DNA from: Paraburkholderia sp. PGU19
GTDB lineage: Bacteria > Pseudomonadota > Gammaproteobacteria > Burkholderiales > Burkholderiaceae
NCBI RefSeq assembly: GCF_013426915.1
Contig: NZ_AP023183.1
Location: forward strand, 620,001 to 684,000
Length of the DNA: 64,000 nucleotides
Direction of reading: 5' to 3'
Shown: piece after piece, positions 1 through 9,556 of the stretch
Layout: every line of letters starts with the position of its first letter
How positions within the stretch are numbered: position 1 is the stretch's first letter
Notes under the pieces: generated by a model
Seen by the model: the letters and a program-made list of their open reading frames with translations, nothing else
Databases searched by the model: none
Told to the model about the DNA's origin: nothing
Program-made: the position numbers and the translations under genes

Positions 1-509
1 TCCGTTGTAACGATGACGAGCGGCAACCGTTGCAGAAGCCGCGTCACAGCCAGATCCGTCGCCAACATGAACGGCAGGATGATACCGAGATCGTAACCGT
101 CAGCCGTCAGGTCAACGGGCCGCTCCGTTAGGGTGACATCCAGGGTAATCTTCGGATGCTTACGTTTGAAGGCCAAAATCAGTGGTGCGAGCCAGGACAG
201 CGTGGCGGTCGTATGTGCGACCAGTCGAAGCATACCCGTCGGCAGTCGACCATGACTCGCCGCATTGGCTTCGAGGCAGTCGAGATCGTCGAGGATGCGG
301 CAGCAACCGTCGTAAAAACGCTCCGCAGCTTCCGTCAGCGAAAACTGTCGAGTCGAACGATGGAAGAGTCGTGCGCCCAGGCGCTCCTCCAGCGATGCGA
401 TCGCCCGCGAAACGACTGAGGGCGATAGATCCATCATTTCCCCGGCGCGCCTGAAATTTTTGACTTCAACAATAGTCCGGAACAGGCGCAAGCTTTCGAT
501 ATATTCCAT
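1..509 (-). CDS. LysR-family transcriptional regulator (C-terminus off the window)
   Basis: The first 169 residues of a LysR-type regulator are read leftward and run off the left edge. Residues 1-60 hold the winged helix-turn-helix, beginning MEYIESLRLFRTIVEV and continuing with the recognition-helix segment SPSVVSRAIASLEERLG. The linker helix follows, and the effector domain starts near residue 88 with the usual GMLRLVAH strand. The start is the ATG at 507-509, which lies just upstream of the HTH as in most family members. Its partner gene or target is not visible, because it is oriented away from everything else in the window. The effector cannot be inferred. Confidence 0.9.
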   Translation of the reverse strand, partial: MEYIESLRLFRTIVEVKNFRRAGEMMDLSPSVVSRAIASLEERLGARLFHRSTRQFSLTEAAERFYDGCCRILDDLDCLEANAASHGRLPTGMLRLVAHTTATLSWLAPLILAFKRKHPKITLDVTLTERPVDLTADGYDLGIILPFMLATDLAVTRLLQRLPLVIVTT

Positions 510-1050
510 GGCGCAAAGAAATGATACGCTGCTGTCACTGCGTGAATAGATACGCTTGAGTAGACGGTCTTCTGCTGTAAGCCCGCAGCTCGGGGCAGAA
601 ATCGCTGATGGTGTGCACACGCGAGCCATGCGCGCACTCGTGTACGACTATTGGCCGATGCTTTTCGCGCTAATCATCGCATCTGCATTGGCCGGGGTTG
701 CGTCCGTCGATCCGCGGCTTGTAGATCGCATCTCCGGCTTTGATCTTCCAGCCCTTCAACACGCAGATGCCCGCCTCGCGCGCGATGACAGCCCGCCATG
801 TCTGATACCCTTAATATCCCGAGCCCGCGTCACACCGTGAAACAGTCAGCGTTTGAGCCGTCGGCCGATCGAGTATCCGCACGACCGGCCTTCCGGGCGT
901 TTCCGCCCTCCGTCGAACGGGAAGTCCGTCCACGGCAGACCCGGGTGCAGCGAATCGTTCGCCCAGACTTGCCACAGTCACGCCCCATACATCGACAACA
1001 CAACCCATTACTTGTTTTCCTCTACAAGGTTCACCCATTGTTGCCGTGCA
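510..1050. other. No convincing gene
   Basis: No frame in this 540-base stretch gives a recognisable protein. Leftward reading near 640-800 gives a short peptide containing GWKIKAGDAIYKPRIDGR with plausible codon use but no proper start or family, so it may be a gene remnant. Confidence 0.4.
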
Positions 1051-1971
1051 CTATGGACGCGGACCCGTGCGCGCATCAATGACGCCTAGCGACGGTCCAC
1101 CGAGGTCTCGCATCACATTGGATGACTGGAAATGGCCTTTCGCGGAATGCGGTCGCGAAGCTACTGGCGGCCTCGGCCAAGACTGGATATCGAAAGCCAG
1201 GCGAGCGAAATCCTTCGCCGCGCCAGAAGCGGGAAATGCGTCGGCGACGGAGCGTGACAACTCAACGGCCCGCGTGATGCAGGGATCGACTGCAATGGAG
1301 CCGGCCTTGAAGACCGAGGCGGCCAGATAATCGCGAGCGATGCTTCGCAAGCTTTCCAGCACCGGCTCAACCTCACCTTCGCCGTCGAGCAGATTCACGA
1401 TGACGCGAAAATGCCCGACCTCCTGTGCAACGCGCAGGCGTTTCATGCAAACGTAGGCCTCTGCGATCGCCTCGACCGACAACTGCATGACAACGAGCAC
1501 GTCTTGCGCCTGCAAGGCGAGCGGCGATAACCCCCCGCTTCCGTCAAGGGCAGCATCGATCAGCACGATGTCCGGGCCGCGCCCGGCCGTCGCAACAGGT
1601 TCCAGGCCGTCGATGTCGTGGGGATTCGAGACGTGTGCACCAGTCGTATTGAACCGTGGCCGACGGCTCTCGGCCGCCAGAACATGCGGGAAGTTCCCCT
1701 GTATCACAGGAGTGAACGCGCTACCCTGCCGGATCGCCGCGAGGGTGGCGCTTGCTGATCGGCTGCCGGGACATTCGTCTACCACGAGAACCTTCAAACC
1801 CAGCCTGGTCAACGCTATCGCGAGATTGACGACGACGGTCGTGCGCCCCAATTGTTCCGAGCCACCTGTAACAGCGATAATTCGCGCGTCACTCTGCGGA
1901 GCCGTCTGGCGCGGCCCGACCGGGAATACCTGAGCCGAGACATTGTATTTCACCCAACATTCCCCAGACAT
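1051..1971 (-). CDS. FlhG/MinD-like P-loop ATPase, orphan
   Basis: This 306-residue protein has the fold signature of the ParA/MinD/FlhG superfamily. The P-loop (about residues 35-50) reads VTGGSEQLGRTTVVVNLA, so the glycines and the GRTT end are present but the signature lysine of the deviant Walker A (KGG) is absent, as I recall for Burkholderia FlhG. The strand LKVLVVDE follows, and GPDIVLIDA resembles the Walker B region. FlhG normally sets flagellar number together with FlhF, but no flagellar or cellulose gene is next to it, and the C-terminal 50 residues are not family-like. The ATG at 1969-1971 is the only in-frame start that keeps the P-loop at the normal place. The product is probably a diverged regulator of unknown client. 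Confidence 0.7.
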   Translation of the reverse strand: MSGECWVKYNVSAQVFPVGPRQTAPQSDARIIAVTGGSEQLGRTTVVVNLAIALTRLGLKVLVVDECPGSRSASATLAAIRQGSAFTPVIQGNFPHVLAAESRRPRFNTTGAHVSNPHDIDGLEPVATAGRGPDIVLIDAALDGSGGLSPLALQAQDVLVVMQLSVEAIAEAYVCMKRLRVAQEVGHFRVIVNLLDGEGEVEPVLESLRSIARDYLAASVFKAGSIAVDPCITRAVELSRSVADAFPASGAAKDFARLAFDIQSWPRPPVASRPHSAKGHFQSSNVMRDLGGPSLGVIDARTGPRP

Positions 1972-2600
1972 TTAGCTTTACCAACTATGACGGGCGCCGC
2001 GGTCAGCTCGCGTATGCTGACGGCTGGACCCGCCCATCGCATTCCCTCCCAAACACCCGAATTGTATACCAATCCGTCATACATGAGGTGAGAATCGTAT
2101 ATGATTATTGTGTCACTATAGATTGACTCGCAAAAGTTACAAATGCGATTGCCCGCGCTGCCTTCAGTGGCCGTCGGCGTCGGGCGCCGGGTAATCCCAG
2201 CAAGCGACGGGTATTCGAACAGGTTTGACCATGGTCACGCCCGTTTTTGCAACACTGATATTGATGCGTGGATGGCTTGCACAAGACTATCCGGAGTCGT
2301 TGTGAGGAATTCCCCCCCACAATGAGAATCGCGCCTGACGGTCCTTATAACGGCAGCAGCTTCTGGAAGTTCGCTAACCTGCGAGAGCGTTCGGCAGGCC
2401 GGTTGGCCGTTCACGTCATTAGTTACCCAGCAGTCGCAAAACCTGCTGGACTGAATCCTGAAGATGCGACCGAACGCTCATCACGCGGCTGTGCCAGATG
2501 CTTGTCACGCGAATACCGGGTGATGACTCACCGTCGCCCACGCAGCCCGCACGCAGGCTTGCGGGCGAGCGCATAAACCACCAAGCTCTAATCTAGTCGC
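1972..2600. other. Intergenic stretch, nothing recognised
   Basis: About 630 bases without a recognisable gene on either strand. It lies between the FlhG-like gene and a decayed IS110 element, and part of it may be degraded insertion-sequence flank. Short AT-rich patches near 2085-2120 could be promoter material for the FlhG-like gene or nothing. Confidence 0.4.
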
Positions 2601-2618
2601 AATTCGACCATTTTTTGC

Positions 2619-3232
2619 TTATCCACGCGTGGCATGGTGCGCACTGGACCTTCCGCCTGTGCCGTATTGCCTTGGCACCAGTCCGATCGACATGAAAAGG
2701 TTGCGGCTGCACCTATATTGCTTGCCATCACCGAGTTGCGAGACGAACGGACTTGCATTGACATTGACAGGCCCGACTCCGGAAATCGTCAGCGGACACT
2801 GACCGATCGGATCATTGGCGAGGTGCCGTTTCTTTCTCCCGATATCGCGTATTTGGTCCGCAAGGTATTTGAAGTGCACATGCAACGTTCGAGTATCACG
2901 ACAACGCGGCGGTAGTCGACGCTCGGCCCGTTCCGCGGGAAGGCGTTTAACAACAGCATGACCTACGAACGGGGCTGATTGGTGGTGCGCGCGCTACCGC
3001 GGCAAGAGAGATCAGCTTGACGGTGTCCAAACTTGCAGATTTTTTGCGTGCCATCAATGCGCACCGGCGCAAGACTCCATCGGAACGGCAAAAGGGTGGA
3101 GCGTGGCAAGGAATTCGAGCCGTTGCTTGCGTGAGAATTTCTTGCGAAACACCTGCCGGACCGGTCTTGCCCATGCACATGAAGTTTGCTCAAGATCAAT
3201 GCCGATCATCGTGACGTTTTCAATGACAATAG
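2619..3232 (-). pseudogene. IS110-family transposase remnant
   Basis: Two separated pieces of one IS110 transposase are visible in leftward frames. The N-terminal piece (about 3232-2950) reads ENVTMIGIDL, then after a frame change LHVHGQDRSGR, then VFRKKFSRKQ and MESCAGAH, the last carrying the RuvC/DEDD-like signature region. Further frame changes follow. The C-terminal piece (about 2885-2619) reads GVGPVNVNASPFVSQLGDG and GLVPRQYGTGGRSS, which is the IS116/IS110/IS902 domain. A complete IS110 transposase would need about 1 kb, so an internal part is deleted as well as several frames lost. No inverted repeats are expected for this family and none was sought. It is an inactive fossil. Confidence 0.8.
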
Positions 3233-3751
3233 CCTCCCGTGGAAAGTACCTGGCAGCCAACCCGCGATAAGGTGGGGGTAGCCATCCCATTACAGCAATC
3301 CGGACACTGGCTGAATTGGTGAAGCAGCAAAGATAGTGGCATTCGACAAAGGCCTGCTCATTCATGAACAACACGCTGCGAGCGGCAGGCGAGTAGCTCG
3401 CACGCGGGTCGATGCGCGTGCGCAATGAGATGTCGGCAAAGCGGCGGGGCAAGCGCCTGGAGGCACGCCACGGATCAGACTGGCGAAGCTGTCAATCTTC
3501 GCTCGCCAAAAAGACAGCAGGCTCCCCGTCAGTCAGATCTGGTCACGGCAGCGAACGGACTGTGCCAGTCCATCCAGTCGTATGAGTCACTGGATTGAGT
3601 CCATGCCCAGTTCGCTGAAGATGCGGCGCTGGTTGCAGCGCGGACAGACTTAGACGCGCAGTCGAAACCGCTGCTGTCGTGGATGCGGCACCCGCTGCCG
3701 GAATTCCCGGACGTGTTGCTATCGTGCTTCATTGCTGCCTCGTTCAATGGT
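3233..3751. other. Intergenic, no gene supported
   Basis: This 520-base stretch lies between the IS110 fossil and the first TetR gene. Its open frames look like chance frames in GC-rich DNA. It may contain the outer end of the insertion sequence. Confidence 0.4.
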
Positions 3752-4414
3752 TTAAATGCACGGCGCTCCCGCGCCCGCTCCATGCTCACCATGACGTTTC
3801 TCTTGCCCCTGTCGCCGCAGTAAAGACGAAAAACATTCGGCGAGCACAGATTGAATCGTCTGGTCGGTCACTGTCTGCGGATTGCATGACCTGTAGAAAA
3901 GCATGCCCTCACACAGGCTCAACAAGCCGAGCGCGAGCGCGTCCGCCGACATAGACAGCCCGCTGTCGCCAGCCACGAGCGTCCTTACATGGGCGCTGAC
4001 CTGCAGGAGCCTCTCGAGCCGGAACTCACGGACACGCTCCCCGAACGCGATGTCGCGGCGCGCGAGGAGTTGGGCCTCGACCCAGAGTGGGAAGCAATCG
4101 CTTTGCAGGCAGTCGCGGCTGTAGTAAGCGATCGCACGCGCCTTCATTTGCTCGGGCGTGCCACCCGCGTCGACGATGTCCTGCAGAGTTGCCCGTGCCT
4201 CTTCGGCATGGCGCCGCAACAGTTCTGTCAACAGTTCCTGTTTGTTCCGGAAATTCGAGTAAAAGGCGCCGCGCGTATAACCCGCGGCCTCAACGATGTC
4301 TTCCACGCTCGTAGAGGTCCAACCCTTTTCAAGGAAAATGGTACGTGCGGCGTCAAACAGGCGCTCGCGCGTCTGCTCTTTTCTGCGCGCGTGCGTCAGG
4401 CGTTCAGGCTTCAT
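3752..4414 (-). CDS. TetR-family regulator (TetR1)
   Basis: A 220-residue TetR/AcrR regulator. The N-terminal helix-turn-helix spans about residues 10-60: RERLFDAARTIFLEKG, then TSVEDIVEAAGYTRGAFYSNF and the typical NKQELLTELL helix. The remaining all-helical ligand-binding domain has no family-specific motif. I start it at the ATG at 4412-4414 (MKPERLTHARRKEQ), because the upstream 15 residues are not TetR-like. A strong leftward sigma70-like promoter lies 120 bases upstream (4536-4564) and is almost the same as promoters at 14.6 and 25.9 kb. The gene reads the same way as the molybdoenzyme genes but is downstream of them, beyond a 320-base gap. It probably regulates the catabolic cluster or itself. 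Confidence 0.9.
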   Translation of the reverse strand: MKPERLTHARRKEQTRERLFDAARTIFLEKGWTSTSVEDIVEAAGYTRGAFYSNFRNKQELLTELLRRHAEEARATLQDIVDAGGTPEQMKARAIAYYSRDCLQSDCFPLWVEAQLLARRDIAFGERVREFRLERLLQVSAHVRTLVAGDSGLSMSADALALGLLSLCEGMLFYRSCNPQTVTDQTIQSVLAECFSSLLRRQGQEKRHGEHGAGAGAPCI

Positions 4415-4535
4415 GGCGTGGCTTACCGGTAACGCCGCTGTCTGCGTCCGCCGAAGCAAAGGCGAGCCCGGTCAGATAGCGGATTTCGCAACAGGTCCGT
4501 CGACACCCGATCAGGCTACACAACGGACTTGCGAC

Positions 4536-4564
4536 ATTAAACTCATAACTGATTATTTGGTCAA
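4536..4564 (-). promoter_or_regulatory. Sigma70-like promoter A with probable TetR operator
   Basis: Read leftward, TTGACC (4559-4564) and TTTAAT (4536-4541) are separated by 17 bases. The spacer contains ATAATCAGTTATGAG, nearly shared with promoters B (14587-14615) and C (25858-25886). It points at TetR1. Confidence 0.65.
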
Positions 4565-4735
4565 CAAATAAAATAAGGGCGGAAGCAGCGGATAAACCGA
4601 CGCGGCATAGCGCGCGGCTGCGGCCGCCGTGACCGGTTGCAACCATAACGTCCGCCCCGCCCGCCCTGCAACTGTGCGAAGCTAGTGACGGCGCAAGCCG
4701 TCTGCCTTCTCAGGCAAAGACACCGGATTGCGACG

Positions 4736-5599
4736 TCAGGCGGCTTCCACTGCGCTGGCCGACTGCACAAGGCTGATTTCGCCCAGGAAGACGCTTTCGC
4801 CCAGTTCGCATCCGCGCGATGCGTTGCCGAGCGTGTGACAAATCTCAATCCGGTAGTCGCCGCTACCCTTCTCGAGCCTGCCGAACCGGAAATCGCCAAA
4901 CGCATCCGAAACCGTTTCGGCAACCTTCTGATCGCCCGAATACAGGACAACTGCGGCATCATCGACACACTCGACGACGCCTCTTACCTGGGCACTCACG
5001 CTTCCGCCGATGAAGCAGGTATCCCAGCGTTCGAGACCGCCGTACCACACGCGCGGCTTCGTGCCCAGATTGGGCCGCAGAACCCTTAGACCTTCACGTC
5101 GGGCCTTTTCCGCCATTGCTGCGTCATCGAGCTTCACCGTCTCAAAGACACCGGTCGGGCAAGCCTGTTCGCATCGCGGATGCTGCCAGCCTTGGTCCAG
5201 CAGATGCGCATCGAAGATCCAGGTCTGCGGCAGTTGCAGTTCCTCGTTCCACACGATCGCCTTGTACGGGCACGACGTCACGATGTCCTTGCGGCCTCGT
5301 GCCTTGTCCGGATCAATGATGACGATGCCATCGGCGCGCTTGCGGACGGCGTCACCGCCGACACGCATGCAGGGCGCTTCGTCGCAGTGATTGCACATCA
5401 CCGGTAGGTACGTCGTCTCGACCATGTGGGAATCGCCCTGCACGCGACGCAGGATGCGAATGGGGCTCTCCGCGCCGGCCTCGGCGGGCGCGGAGTAACC
5501 CGGGAAATCGTTGCCAACGTGCTCATCCCGCGCGGCGATGACGCAGTTCTGGCAGTTCTCGCATTGGCCGACCTTGATAACCAGATTCCACTTGCTCAT
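4736..5599 (-). CDS. Iron-sulfur small subunit of a molybdenum transhydroxylase / resorcinol-hydroxylase-type enzyme
   Basis: A 287-residue ferredoxin-like electron-transfer subunit. Cysteine clusters are visible at the N-terminus (CENCQNC), in the middle (MCNHCDEAPC), then TSCPYKA and CEQACPTGVF, consistent with three 4Fe-4S clusters. The C-terminal 75 residues (from about GSVSAQVRGVVECVDDAAVVL) form a transthyretin/carboxypeptidase-regulatory-like beta barrel. That extra domain is characteristic of the small subunit of Pelobacter pyrogallol-phloroglucinol transhydroxylase and its relatives. The start is the ATG at 5597-5599, preceded by AGGAGCAATC. The gene begins 10 bases after the large-subunit stop, so the two are co-transcribed. 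Homology to the small subunit of resorcinol hydroxylase (Azoarcus anaerobius) is equally likely, so the substrate is inferred only as a polyphenol. Confidence 0.85.
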   Translation of the reverse strand: MSKWNLVIKVGQCENCQNCVIAARDEHVGNDFPGYSAPAEAGAESPIRILRRVQGDSHMVETTYLPVMCNHCDEAPCMRVGGDAVRKRADGIVIIDPDKARGRKDIVTSCPYKAIVWNEELQLPQTWIFDAHLLDQGWQHPRCEQACPTGVFETVKLDDAAMAEKARREGLRVLRPNLGTKPRVWYGGLERWDTCFIGGSVSAQVRGVVECVDDAAVVLYSGDQKVAETVSDAFGDFRFGRLEKGSGDYRIEICHTLGNASRGCELGESVFLGEISLVQSASAVEAA

Positions 5600-5609
5600 T
5601 GATTGCTCC

Positions 5610-8588
5610 TTACGCTGCGCGACCGAACAGGAACGTATCCGCGCCTTTCCACTTTTCAACCTGCACGAGGCATGAATTCGGACTCATGCTGCTCGTGCCC
5701 GCGGTTTGAGGCCGGTCAGGCGTCAGCATGTTCATGCAACCGCCGATTTCGACACGCTCACCGTCTACTTCGATAAGCTGGAATTCGGCGCTCGCCTCGT
5801 ATGACTTGACCACACCTGCAGTGACCAGGGGCGACACGTCAGCCGCACAGATGACGGCGCCCCGGTCGTTGTAGACCTTGACGAGATCGCGATGGGCAAT
5901 GCCCCGGGCCGTCGCGTCGGCGGGCCCGAGCCGCAGCAGCCAGAAGCGATGCCCCCCAATCAACGCGCGATGATCTTCGACGCTGTTGACCGACGAGTTC
6001 TTGCCATCGCAGTGGGTATGGAAGCTGTAGCGGCTGTGAGTCGCGATCAGTTGCAGCGGATAGCGCTGAGCCAGGTCCGAGCGCAGCCCTTCCCAGGACG
6101 GGATATACCGGTTCAGCGCAGGTCGCTCCGGGTTATCCGCAGTGTGCCGTTTCAGCAATTCCGGCACGAACTCGAGCTTGCCGCTTGGCGTCTGCAGGCC
6201 CATACCAAATTTTTCGGCGTACTGTGACGGCAGAGGATGGGGTTCCTGCAAGTCCTTGCGCCGGCCTTCCGCGAACCAGCGCATGTCCACCGGGTGGCGC
6301 AATTCCGGCTTTTCGGGCGGCACGACAAAATAGCCTTTGCGGCAGAACTGGCGCCACGAAATATGGTCCGGCAGATCGGACGAGTCGAACACCCGCTTGA
6401 CCCAGTCGAGTTCGCCGCATCCCTCTGTGAACACGCCGCCCAGGCCGAGACGGGTCAGAATTGCCGTGAAGATGTCGTAATCGGAGCGGGATTCGCCCAA
6501 AGGCTCGATGCATTTATGCTGCAGCGTCACCATGCGATGATTGACGGTGCTGTAGCCATGGTGTGCGTAACCGCCCGAGTTGGACCACTCGCCAATGTCC
6601 CAACGCTCCAGCGACGTGCACGCCGGCAGGATGATGTCGGCGAACTGCGCCTCTCCCTCCATCCAGATCGACTGGTTGACCACGAATTCGATGCTCGCGT
6701 GGCGGTACGCGTCCGCCCAGCGGCCGGATTTGGTCACCGTGCTGAAGGAAGACCCTCCGTAGCGATAGATCATGTGGATCGGCGAATAACCCGGCATCGG
6801 GTAGCTGAACGGCGCGAACTGGGCTTCCTGCGACATGCCGTCCCAGAGGTAACCCGTCGCATGACCATTGATGATCGCATCCGGTAACTGCTGCCGCGGG
6901 ACCATCTGCTTGACGGGATTCATGGTCAGGATGTGCGGCATGCGCTGATAGTTGTTCACCGCATTCGCGGTCCACGCGAGCTCGCCCGACACGCCACCGT
7001 CCGCGTAGCCGGGAAAGTAAAAATGCAGATCGTGCGGAACACCGATCTCGAGACAGCCGAAATTAATGCCCGGCTTACCCCAGCCCTGCATCGCCATCAT
7101 CATGATCATGCAACGAGCCCATTGCGCTCCAGTCGCACCGCGCCCCGCCCCACCGAATCCCGCGCCCGTCATCCCAACGGCGAGATAGACCTTCTTTTTC
7201 CCCCACAGACGGGCGAGCGCTCGAACGTCTTTGGCGGGCACGCCCGTTTCCAGTTCCTGCCATTCGGGAGTCTTGGGCACGCCATCCGTTTTGCCCGTCA
7301 GATAGGCCTGCCACTCTTCAAACCCGGTCGTGCGGCTAGTAACGTATTCCTTGTCATACAGACCCTCCGTTACCCACACATACATGATGGCCGTGGCAAG
7401 TGCCGCATCGGTCTGCGGCCGTATCGGAACCCAGCGGCCGCCCAGTAGCTGCGCCGTCGGATTGCAGTGCGGATCGATATGGACGAACTCGATGCCCAGT
7501 TCCCTCGCCCACAGGCGCCGCGGCGTCCCCTCAAAGCCCGCATAGGCGCCGTTAGTGCTTTCCGGATCGCAGGACCAGAAAACGATCAAGTCTGCTTCTT
7601 TCAGGCAGTCCTCGATACCGCCATAGCCGGACGGCACGCCAACGCGCATCGAGTTGCCAAAGTGGTGCATGGCGCCCCAGTACCATCCTTCCCAGCTGTC
7701 CGGATTCGCGGCCACCCGCGTAAAGCCGATGAGGTTGGCAAAGCGCGTCAGCGCGCTGAGGTAGTAGCCGATATTGCCCCACTGGTGGTGCGACGACATT
7801 GGAAATGTAATGGAACCGGGACCGTGAACACGCTTTTGCCGGTTGATTTCTTTCGCGACGATGTCCAACGCCTCGCCCCAGCTGATCGGTACATAGCCGG
7901 ACTTGCCGCGGTTCTGCGGATTGCGTTCCCCGTCAGGATCGAAATCGACCCGCTTCATGGGGTGAAGGATGCGCTTGTCCGAGTAGACAAGCGACTTGAT
8001 CGACAGCGCGTGTGGCGCGACGAGGCCGCGCCGCGGCGGGCTGAAACGGCGCCCGCGCGCCTCGATTTCCCAGCTCGGCGCGTCCTTGCTGTCCAGATCG
8101 ACAGGGGTCACACGAACGATGCGACCGTCCTTCACGTAGACGAACAGAGGCCCGCCGTTCGTGCAGGTCGTATAACGACGCGCGCCGTCCCGCATGGGCG
8201 TGCCCATCGGCAGGCCGACGGTTTGCATCATGCTTAGCGTTTGCATGAACCAGACCAGCAGCTCATCGTCGCCTTCGGTAACCACCTTAAAATTTTTCGC
8301 CGCATGGATGATCTCGGCGTGGTCTGGACTGGGAGAAAGGAATTTCAGGGCGGTGGCGACATCCTTGAAGAGCATGCGCACGTCGGGTTTCCGATGCCTG
8401 TCGGCGAGCGAGCGAATGCGACCGTTTTCGATCTGGACGAGGCGGCTGATGCTTTCATCCATGAGCCCGATCCACGCAATGAGATCGCGCTCCTTCAGAC
8501 GATCGCGATACGCGGGAAAGCGACGGGCCGTCAGGTCGAGCGCTTTGGGCAACGCGAACAGGATGGTTCTAAGGACTTGTCTTTTCAT
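5610..8588 (-). CDS. Molybdopterin large subunit, pyrogallol transhydroxylase / resorcinol hydroxylase family, with N-terminal extension
   Basis: A 992-residue DMSO-reductase-superfamily protein. The molybdopterin core starts near residue 140 (RRYTTCTNGGPLFVYVKDG). It lacks the N-terminal 4Fe-4S cysteine motif, as in pyrogallol-phloroglucinol transhydroxylase. Landmarks of that enzyme are present: PMSSHHQWGN (active-site His region), NPDSWEGWYWGA (Asp-Ser, where Ser is the molybdenum ligand), SCDPESTNGAYAGFEGTP, and MIYRYGG (Tyr region). The C-terminus holds the cofactor-binding barrel (IATHSRYSFHTH, GTSSMSPNSC). The first 130 residues resemble an SCP2/sterol-carrier-like domain (AKNFKVVTEGDDELLVWFMQ), which is unusual. 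The start is the ATG at 8586-8588 after GGTGG, not the upstream in-frame ATG. It is probably cytoplasmic, since no Tat signal is visible. It works with the adjacent iron-sulfur subunit. Confidence 0.88.
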   Translation of the reverse strand: MKRQVLRTILFALPKALDLTARRFPAYRDRLKERDLIAWIGLMDESISRLVQIENGRIRSLADRHRKPDVRMLFKDVATALKFLSPSPDHAEIIHAAKNFKVVTEGDDELLVWFMQTLSMMQTVGLPMGTPMRDGARRYTTCTNGGPLFVYVKDGRIVRVTPVDLDSKDAPSWEIEARGRRFSPPRRGLVAPHALSIKSLVYSDKRILHPMKRVDFDPDGERNPQNRGKSGYVPISWGEALDIVAKEINRQKRVHGPGSITFPMSSHHQWGNIGYYLSALTRFANLIGFTRVAANPDSWEGWYWGAMHHFGNSMRVGVPSGYGGIEDCLKEADLIVFWSCDPESTNGAYAGFEGTPRRLWARELGIEFVHIDPHCNPTAQLLGGRWVPIRPQTDAALATAIMYVWVTEGLYDKEYVTSRTTGFEEWQAYLTGKTDGVPKTPEWQELETGVPAKDVRALARLWGKKKVYLAVGMTGAGFGGAGRGATGAQWARCMIMMMAMQGWGKPGINFGCLEIGVPHDLHFYFPGYADGGVSGELAWTANAVNNYQRMPHILTMNPVKQMVPRQQLPDAIINGHATGYLWDGMSQEAQFAPFSYPMPGYSPIHMIYRYGGSSFSTVTKSGRWADAYRHASIEFVVNQSIWMEGEAQFADIILPACTSLERWDIGEWSNSGGYAHHGYSTVNHRMVTLQHKCIEPLGESRSDYDIFTAILTRLGLGGVFTEGCGELDWVKRVFDSSDLPDHISWRQFCRKGYFVVPPEKPELRHPVDMRWFAEGRRKDLQEPHPLPSQYAEKFGMGLQTPSGKLEFVPELLKRHTADNPERPALNRYIPSWEGLRSDLAQRYPLQLIATHSRYSFHTHCDGKNSSVNSVEDHRALIGGHRFWLLRLGPADATARGIAHRDLVKVYNDRGAVICAADVSPLVTAGVVKSYEASAEFQLIEVDGERVEIGGCMNMLTPDRPQTAGTSSMSPNSCLVQVEKWKGADTFLFGRAA

Positions 8589-8815
8589 TGTTCCACCCAA
8601 GATGAAGCATCGCTGCAAAACGATGGCATAAAACTATGATTGACCATTACGCCCGCGCGGTCGAACGCACGGGGGCAACGCATGGCTATCTCGGAGAGCG
8701 GGTGATCAGCGTCGCCCAAAAGGACGCTCTCGACCTCTTTGCTGTGCATTGAAACCTCTCGATTGGTTGCACGTCAGCCGCTATGGTCAGGTGCCGGAGA
8801 CCGCTAGTTGAAGTG

Positions 8816-9556
8816 CTAAAAGGTATAGGCGACGTTCACAAAAACGTTGATGGGATTGATCCGGATCGTCGATCGGGAAACGATGTGCGTTCCATTTGCC
8901 GTCGTCCCGTCCAGGGTAAGGTGAGTCTTTAGCGGAACGTAACCGACAGCCGTTCCGACGGACCAGTGTTTTGTGATTGCGTAATTCACCCCGATCTCGA
9001 ACACCGGATTCCAGGATGAGCTCAGTGACGCGTGCGCCGACCCGCCGGGACCAAGATTGTCGGTGACAAACTGGCTATTGGTCGTGCGGACCTGGGTGAA
9101 CCACGTGTAGTTCACGCCGATGCCGACAAAAGGACGGAATTTCGACTGGGCCTCAAACAGGTGGTATCGAAGGACAATAGCGGGCGGCATCGGTCTCGTC
9201 GTCCCGAGGGTGCCGTATTTCCCGAGCGTGCCATCACCAACCAGATTCACTGTCAGGGGAAGTCCGATGAGTGTGGCAACGCCGATGTTGTCCGTGACGT
9301 AATACTCCGTGGTAATTCCCATCGTATCCGTGGACGTCGCGTGCGCCCCTGTACCGGGTATCTGCTGATTCACCGTCATTCCACCAACGCTTTCAACGGT
9401 GAGCGGGGTTGCACTACTCTGCGGCGCGACGTGAAGCCACCCTGTCGCCAGGGTAAAGCTTCCAGCCGTCTGAGAATTTGCGTTATCAGCAAGCGCGGCC
9501 GAGCCGAGACAAACCGCCAGCCGGACCGCGTGAACCTTTCTCCCGTAATTCCTCAA
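8816..9556 (-). CDS. OmpW-family outer-membrane porin
   Basis: A 246-residue OmpW-type eight-stranded barrel. A signal peptide (RLAVCLGSAALADNANSQ) is followed by GSFTLATGWLHVAPQ, the NIGVATLIGLPL strand, RYHLFEAQSKFRPFVGIGVNYTWF with the family's conserved aromatic region, and a terminal strand ending VNVAYTF. I start it at TTG 9554-9556, because AGGAGA lies six bases upstream, while the in-frame ATG at 9586 has no ribosome binding site. OmpW proteins pass small hydrophobic compounds through the outer membrane, which fits uptake of an aromatic substrate for the neighbouring molybdoenzyme. It has its own 230-base gap to the molybdoenzyme gene and may have its own promoter. Confidence 0.9.
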   Translation of the reverse strand: MRNYGRKVHAVRLAVCLGSAALADNANSQTAGSFTLATGWLHVAPQSSATPLTVESVGGMTVNQQIPGTGAHATSTDTMGITTEYYVTDNIGVATLIGLPLTVNLVGDGTLGKYGTLGTTRPMPPAIVLRYHLFEAQSKFRPFVGIGVNYTWFTQVRTTNSQFVTDNLGPGGSAHASLSSSWNPVFEIGVNYAITKHWSVGTAVGYVPLKTHLTLDGTTANGTHIVSRSTIRINPINVFVNVAYTF

